Origin: Bacteroidota bacterium
Lineage (GTDB): Bacteria > Bacteroidota > Ignavibacteria > Ignavibacteriales > Melioribacteraceae
Direction: 5' to 3'
Length of the DNA stretch: 13,940 nt
Assembly: GCA_023447335.1 (NCBI GenBank)
Contig: JAEXOD010000182.1
Coordinates: forward strand, 1-13,940
Position 1 is the first letter of the stretch. Each line of letters starts with the position of its first letter. Made by a program: the position numbers and the translations under genes. Below are positions 11,420 through 13,940 of the stretch, piece after piece. The notes under the pieces were generated by a model. That model was not told the DNA's origin and searched no databases. It saw only the letters and a program-made list of their open reading frames with translations.

Positions 11420-13940
11420 TTATTGAATTGCAATATGAATATCCAGACCCGCTACATTTGTTGTTGTTGCAGGAACAGGGCTTGCTCCTTCAGGCTCAAC
11501 TGATGTACGAGTATAAAATAATGATAAGGTTACTTTTGAACTCATTACATATTTTAAACGAGGTTCCATAGTAGTTCTTGTCGAGCCGTCTGTAGGTTCT
11601 CCTTCTTCCTTAAAATAACGCATATCATATTTAACTGTTGAAGTTTTACCCATTGTATAAGAGAAGGAAACTTCAATATCATTCTTAAGTGAAATACCAA
11701 ACAAAGGAATCTCAAAACCACTTTTTTTATAGCTGGCTGTAATGTTTATATCGCGTTGAAATGACTCTGTGATGTTTTTAGTACTAATTCCTAAATCATA
11801 TGTAGTTTTTGTAGAAAACTTTGCACTCGCAGTTAAGTCACCGTTCCATAGTGAATTGAATGTAAAATTCATTCCCGCCAGTGGTTGGAACCCATACATT
11901 ATTCTTTGAGATTGAGTTTCGTTTAAACCGTCCGGGTTAATTTTCCATCCTTCGCTAAACGAAGATTGATAAGCATGATTAAATGAAACACGTTTAGCCA
12001 AGTTTTTAAATATTGAGTATTTTTCTAAACCGTTCCAGTTAAACCGCCAGTTAGGACGAGGAACATATTTCATTAACTTACTTAGAATTGGAACTTGTCC
12101 TAGCAGAGAGAAACTTTCAAAACCTTCTACAAACGCATCCGCAAGGTCTCTATTCGGGTCTGCTGCATTTGGGTTATAAAGTTCATTAACTCTTGTTATA
12201 CCGCTCTTAAAGACTGATAAAAACATTGTAGGCGGCATTGAGAAAAACGATCTTTCAATTTTACCTGTCGAAGTAACATTAGTTATGTTAATATTTCCGA
12301 GAGAGTCGGTTGTTAGCGAAGTCGTTTTTGTCATATCCCAAGATAATCGCCAATCTATATCAATTGTAGCTCCTTCCCATAACGGTCTAGAAGTTTTGAA
12401 ATCAACAGAATTTGTTTGTCTAAAATTATCGGTTAAATTGCCGTTAGGTGCTCGCGGTCCAATTTTGTTAGAAAATCCTAACATAAACATTCTGCTTGGA
12501 CCTTGATAATCTCTTTGTTTATAACCCCAGAAATTATTAAACCCTGTTCCGTCTCCGGCTATACCGCTGCCGCTTTGAGCATTAGTTTGTTTAAAGTTAA
12601 AAGTTATTTGTTCATAATCAAAAAAGAGATATTTTACGGCTGATTTTAAGAATGTTAAAGCTTTAGTTATACTGCTAATTTTTGGAACCGCATTTAACGA
12701 ATCTTCTACAACTTTAGTGGTATCATTAACTACATTAACATTATTATTTGCCTGCATTTCATCATCAATATCTCTTTGACGACCACGGGTGTTCTGTTGT
12801 TTTTGCTGTTGAACTTGATTATTTACAGTATTTTGTATCGGGGTCTCTTTAAATAACGGTTCCCAAAGTGACTTCCATCTTAATGTAATACCGGTAGATA
12901 TTGAATTTGAAAAACCCGCACTTCTACCCAAATTTTGCTGATTTAATCGATTTTCCCAACTATAACTAACATTATAACCGGCAGTTAACGAAAAATATTT
13001 ATTCAAATCGAAAAGAGTCGGCATTTTGGGGTTCAATTTAAAGTCTGTATTTTGTTTATAGTTTAAATCTTTACCAAATAATGAATTAGTGAAAATTTCT
13101 CTCCAAATAGTGGAGTTAGCTCTATCTTGCCCAAATTCATCTGTTAACAAATGAGCATAAGTAGATTGAATATCAACCTGATAATTTAAAGTTAAATTAA
13201 ATATTCCGCCTTCAGTAACTTTCCAAACAAAAGCAGCATTTCTAGAGCTGGTAAAGTCCCTGTTAATACTTGGAGCACTATTCGAAACTCTTGTTTGTGT
13301 AAATCTATAGTTTCTACGCGCAGTTAGGTTACTAGTTAAAGATTGAGGAGAATAATATATTTTGACATTTCTATAATCCGTAAATAATTCTAAAATGTCC
13401 CCAATTAACGGCAGCTTAACGGGATAGAAGAAATAATCTGTACTTATATTTACATTATGTTTTGCTGTCGCAGACCATTCCCACCCTTTCGATTCTAATT
13501 GTGAAGGAGAACGACTGAAAGATTTGTTAAAATTGAAAGTAAAACTTAAAGCATTGAACGTATCACGAACATACCAAGCAGTAGTCGGAATTTTTATCTG
13601 AACATTGGATAAACTCCAAGTATCTGATACATTTAAGGTCTGCGCTTCAGTTTTTAATCTTTCCGCTTCAGCTTTAGCAACCTCTTGAGAAGCACCATCG
13701 TCAATTCTCTTCTGTTGTAATTGTTCGGCGGCTTCAGTTATCTTTATATCTGTATTTGGTAAATAAACCGGATTAACTAATGACTCTGTTCGCTGATAAT
13801 TTAATCTAAATGAGCTACCGGGTAAATTTATTGGTAATATTTTAATTACGTCCAAATCTGCCATTACACCCCATGCACGTCTATCTTCACGCGAGCCGAA
13901 TCTATCTGAAAGCTTATGAAAATTCGGATCGGTTCTACTT
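11420..13940 (-). CDS. sprA: T9SS outer-membrane translocon SprA, C-terminal part (5' end off the window)
   Basis: 839 residues are visible. The frame is open to the window edge, so the methionine at 13864 is internal: the codons before it read FGSREDRRAWGV and continue the same protein. SprA is the very large (over 2,000 residues) beta-barrel that forms the T9SS export channel. Visible hallmarks are the segment LPINLPGSSFRLNYQRTESLVNP...LPNTDIKI (the counterpart of the 'SNPEYDP' region in Bacteroidota SprA) and long runs of alternating aromatic/polar barrel strands. Others are the PRPNWRFNWNGLEKY segment and repeated 'F..R..S/FN.NK' strands. A Q/N-rich, probably disordered insert (NTVNNQVQQQKQQNTRGRQR, then Asn-rich) sits near residues 370-420 of the visible part. 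It ends in an aromatic-free IHIAIQ strand. It lies directly upstream of porX. Confidence 0.9.
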   Translation of the reverse strand, partial: SRTDPNFHKLSDRFGSREDRRAWGVMADLDVIKILPINLPGSSFRLNYQRTESLVNPVYLPNTDIKITEAAEQLQQKRIDDGASQEVAKAEAERLKTEAQTLNVSDTWSLSNVQIKIPTTAWYVRDTFNALSFTFNFNKSFSRSPSQLESKGWEWSATAKHNVNISTDYFFYPVKLPLIGDILELFTDYRNVKIYYSPQSLTSNLTARRNYRFTQTRVSNSAPSINRDFTSSRNAAFVWKVTEGGIFNLTLNYQVDIQSTYAHLLTDEFGQDRANSTIWREIFTNSLFGKDLNYKQNTDFKLNPKMPTLFDLNKYFSLTAGYNVSYSWENRLNQQNLGRSAGFSNSISTGITLRWKSLWEPLFKETPIQNTVNNQVQQQKQQNTRGRQRDIDDEMQANNNVNVVNDTTKVVEDSLNAVPKISSITKALTFLKSAVKYLFFDYEQITFNFKQTNAQSGSGIAGDGTGFNNFWGYKQRDYQGPSRMFMLGFSNKIGPRAPNGNLTDNFRQTNSVDFKTSRPLWEGATIDIDWRLSWDMTKTTSLTTDSLGNINITNVTSTGKIERSFFSMPPTMFLSVFKSGITRVNELYNPNAADPNRDLADAFVEGFESFSLLGQVPILSKLMKYVPRPNWRFNWNGLEKYSIFKNLAKRVSFNHAYQSSFSEGWKINPDGLNETQSQRIMYGFQPLAGMNFTFNSLWNGDLTASAKFSTKTTYDLGISTKNITESFQRDINITASYKKSGFEIPLFGISLKNDIEVSFSYTMGKTSTVKYDMRYFKEEGEPTDGSTRTTMEPRLKYVMSSKVTLSLFYTRTSVEPEGASPVPATTTNVAGLDIHIAIQ

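Noticed and set aside
13862..13864. sprA starting at the ATG at 13864
   Set aside because: The frame is open to the window edge with protein-like codons, and SprA is far longer. The methionine is internal.

Overview
The window is AT-rich DNA from a bacterium of the Bacteroidota/Chlorobiota/Ignavibacteriota side of the FCB group (inference). Three things point there: a SprA-type type IX secretion (T9SS) barrel next to a PorX-type response regulator-PglZ protein; exact matches to the TAnnTTTG -7 promoter element upstream of rpmB and porX; and abundant intergenic mini-hairpin and 'aggatttacaggat' repeats. An Ignavibacteria- or Kapabacteria-like genome fits best, but no rRNA is present to confirm it.

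Layout. (1) Positions 1-3290 are a repeat island with no host gene. It holds a 16-bp minisatellite at the left edge, a ~218-bp tandem array (124-186, interrupted, then 1621-2110), a stretch of short palindromes (2115-2532) and a ~240-bp tandem array (2533 to about 3210). A complete 1,428-bp IS3-family insertion sequence (187-1614) sits inside the 218-bp array. It has 13-bp inverted repeats, a 4-bp target duplication and an A_AAA_AAG frameshift site. Removing it and one ATCC copy restores the repeat. (2) Positions 3293-4886: rpmB (ribosomal protein L28) faces a secreted DUF6600 protein across a shared bidirectional terminator. (3) Positions 5122-6837: a lipoprotein resembling M49 dipeptidyl peptidase III with its own strong terminator, read divergently from the DUF6600 gene. 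(4) Positions 6838-7094: AT-rich, with no gene or RNA that I can see beyond one weak direct repeat. (5) Positions 7095-13940, minus strand: a tight gene train sprA (5' end outside the window) - porX - tsaE - tsaB - DUF1573 protein - accD, ending at one terminator. Gaps downstream of porX are between -4 and +8 nt, so those genes are probably cotranscribed and partly translationally coupled. A probable internal promoter lies between sprA and porX.

How they fit together: SprA is the outer-membrane conduit of T9SS and PorX is the response regulator that controls T9SS genes in Bacteroidota. TsaE and TsaB make the tRNA t6A37 modification, and AccD is the carboxyltransferase beta subunit of acetyl-CoA carboxylase. 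So the train joins a secretion channel and its regulator to translation and lipid-synthesis housekeeping genes. No clearly new multi-gene system is visible. The least explained material is the repeat island, especially its set of palindromes whose stems differ while the loop stays at two to four nucleotides, mostly three.
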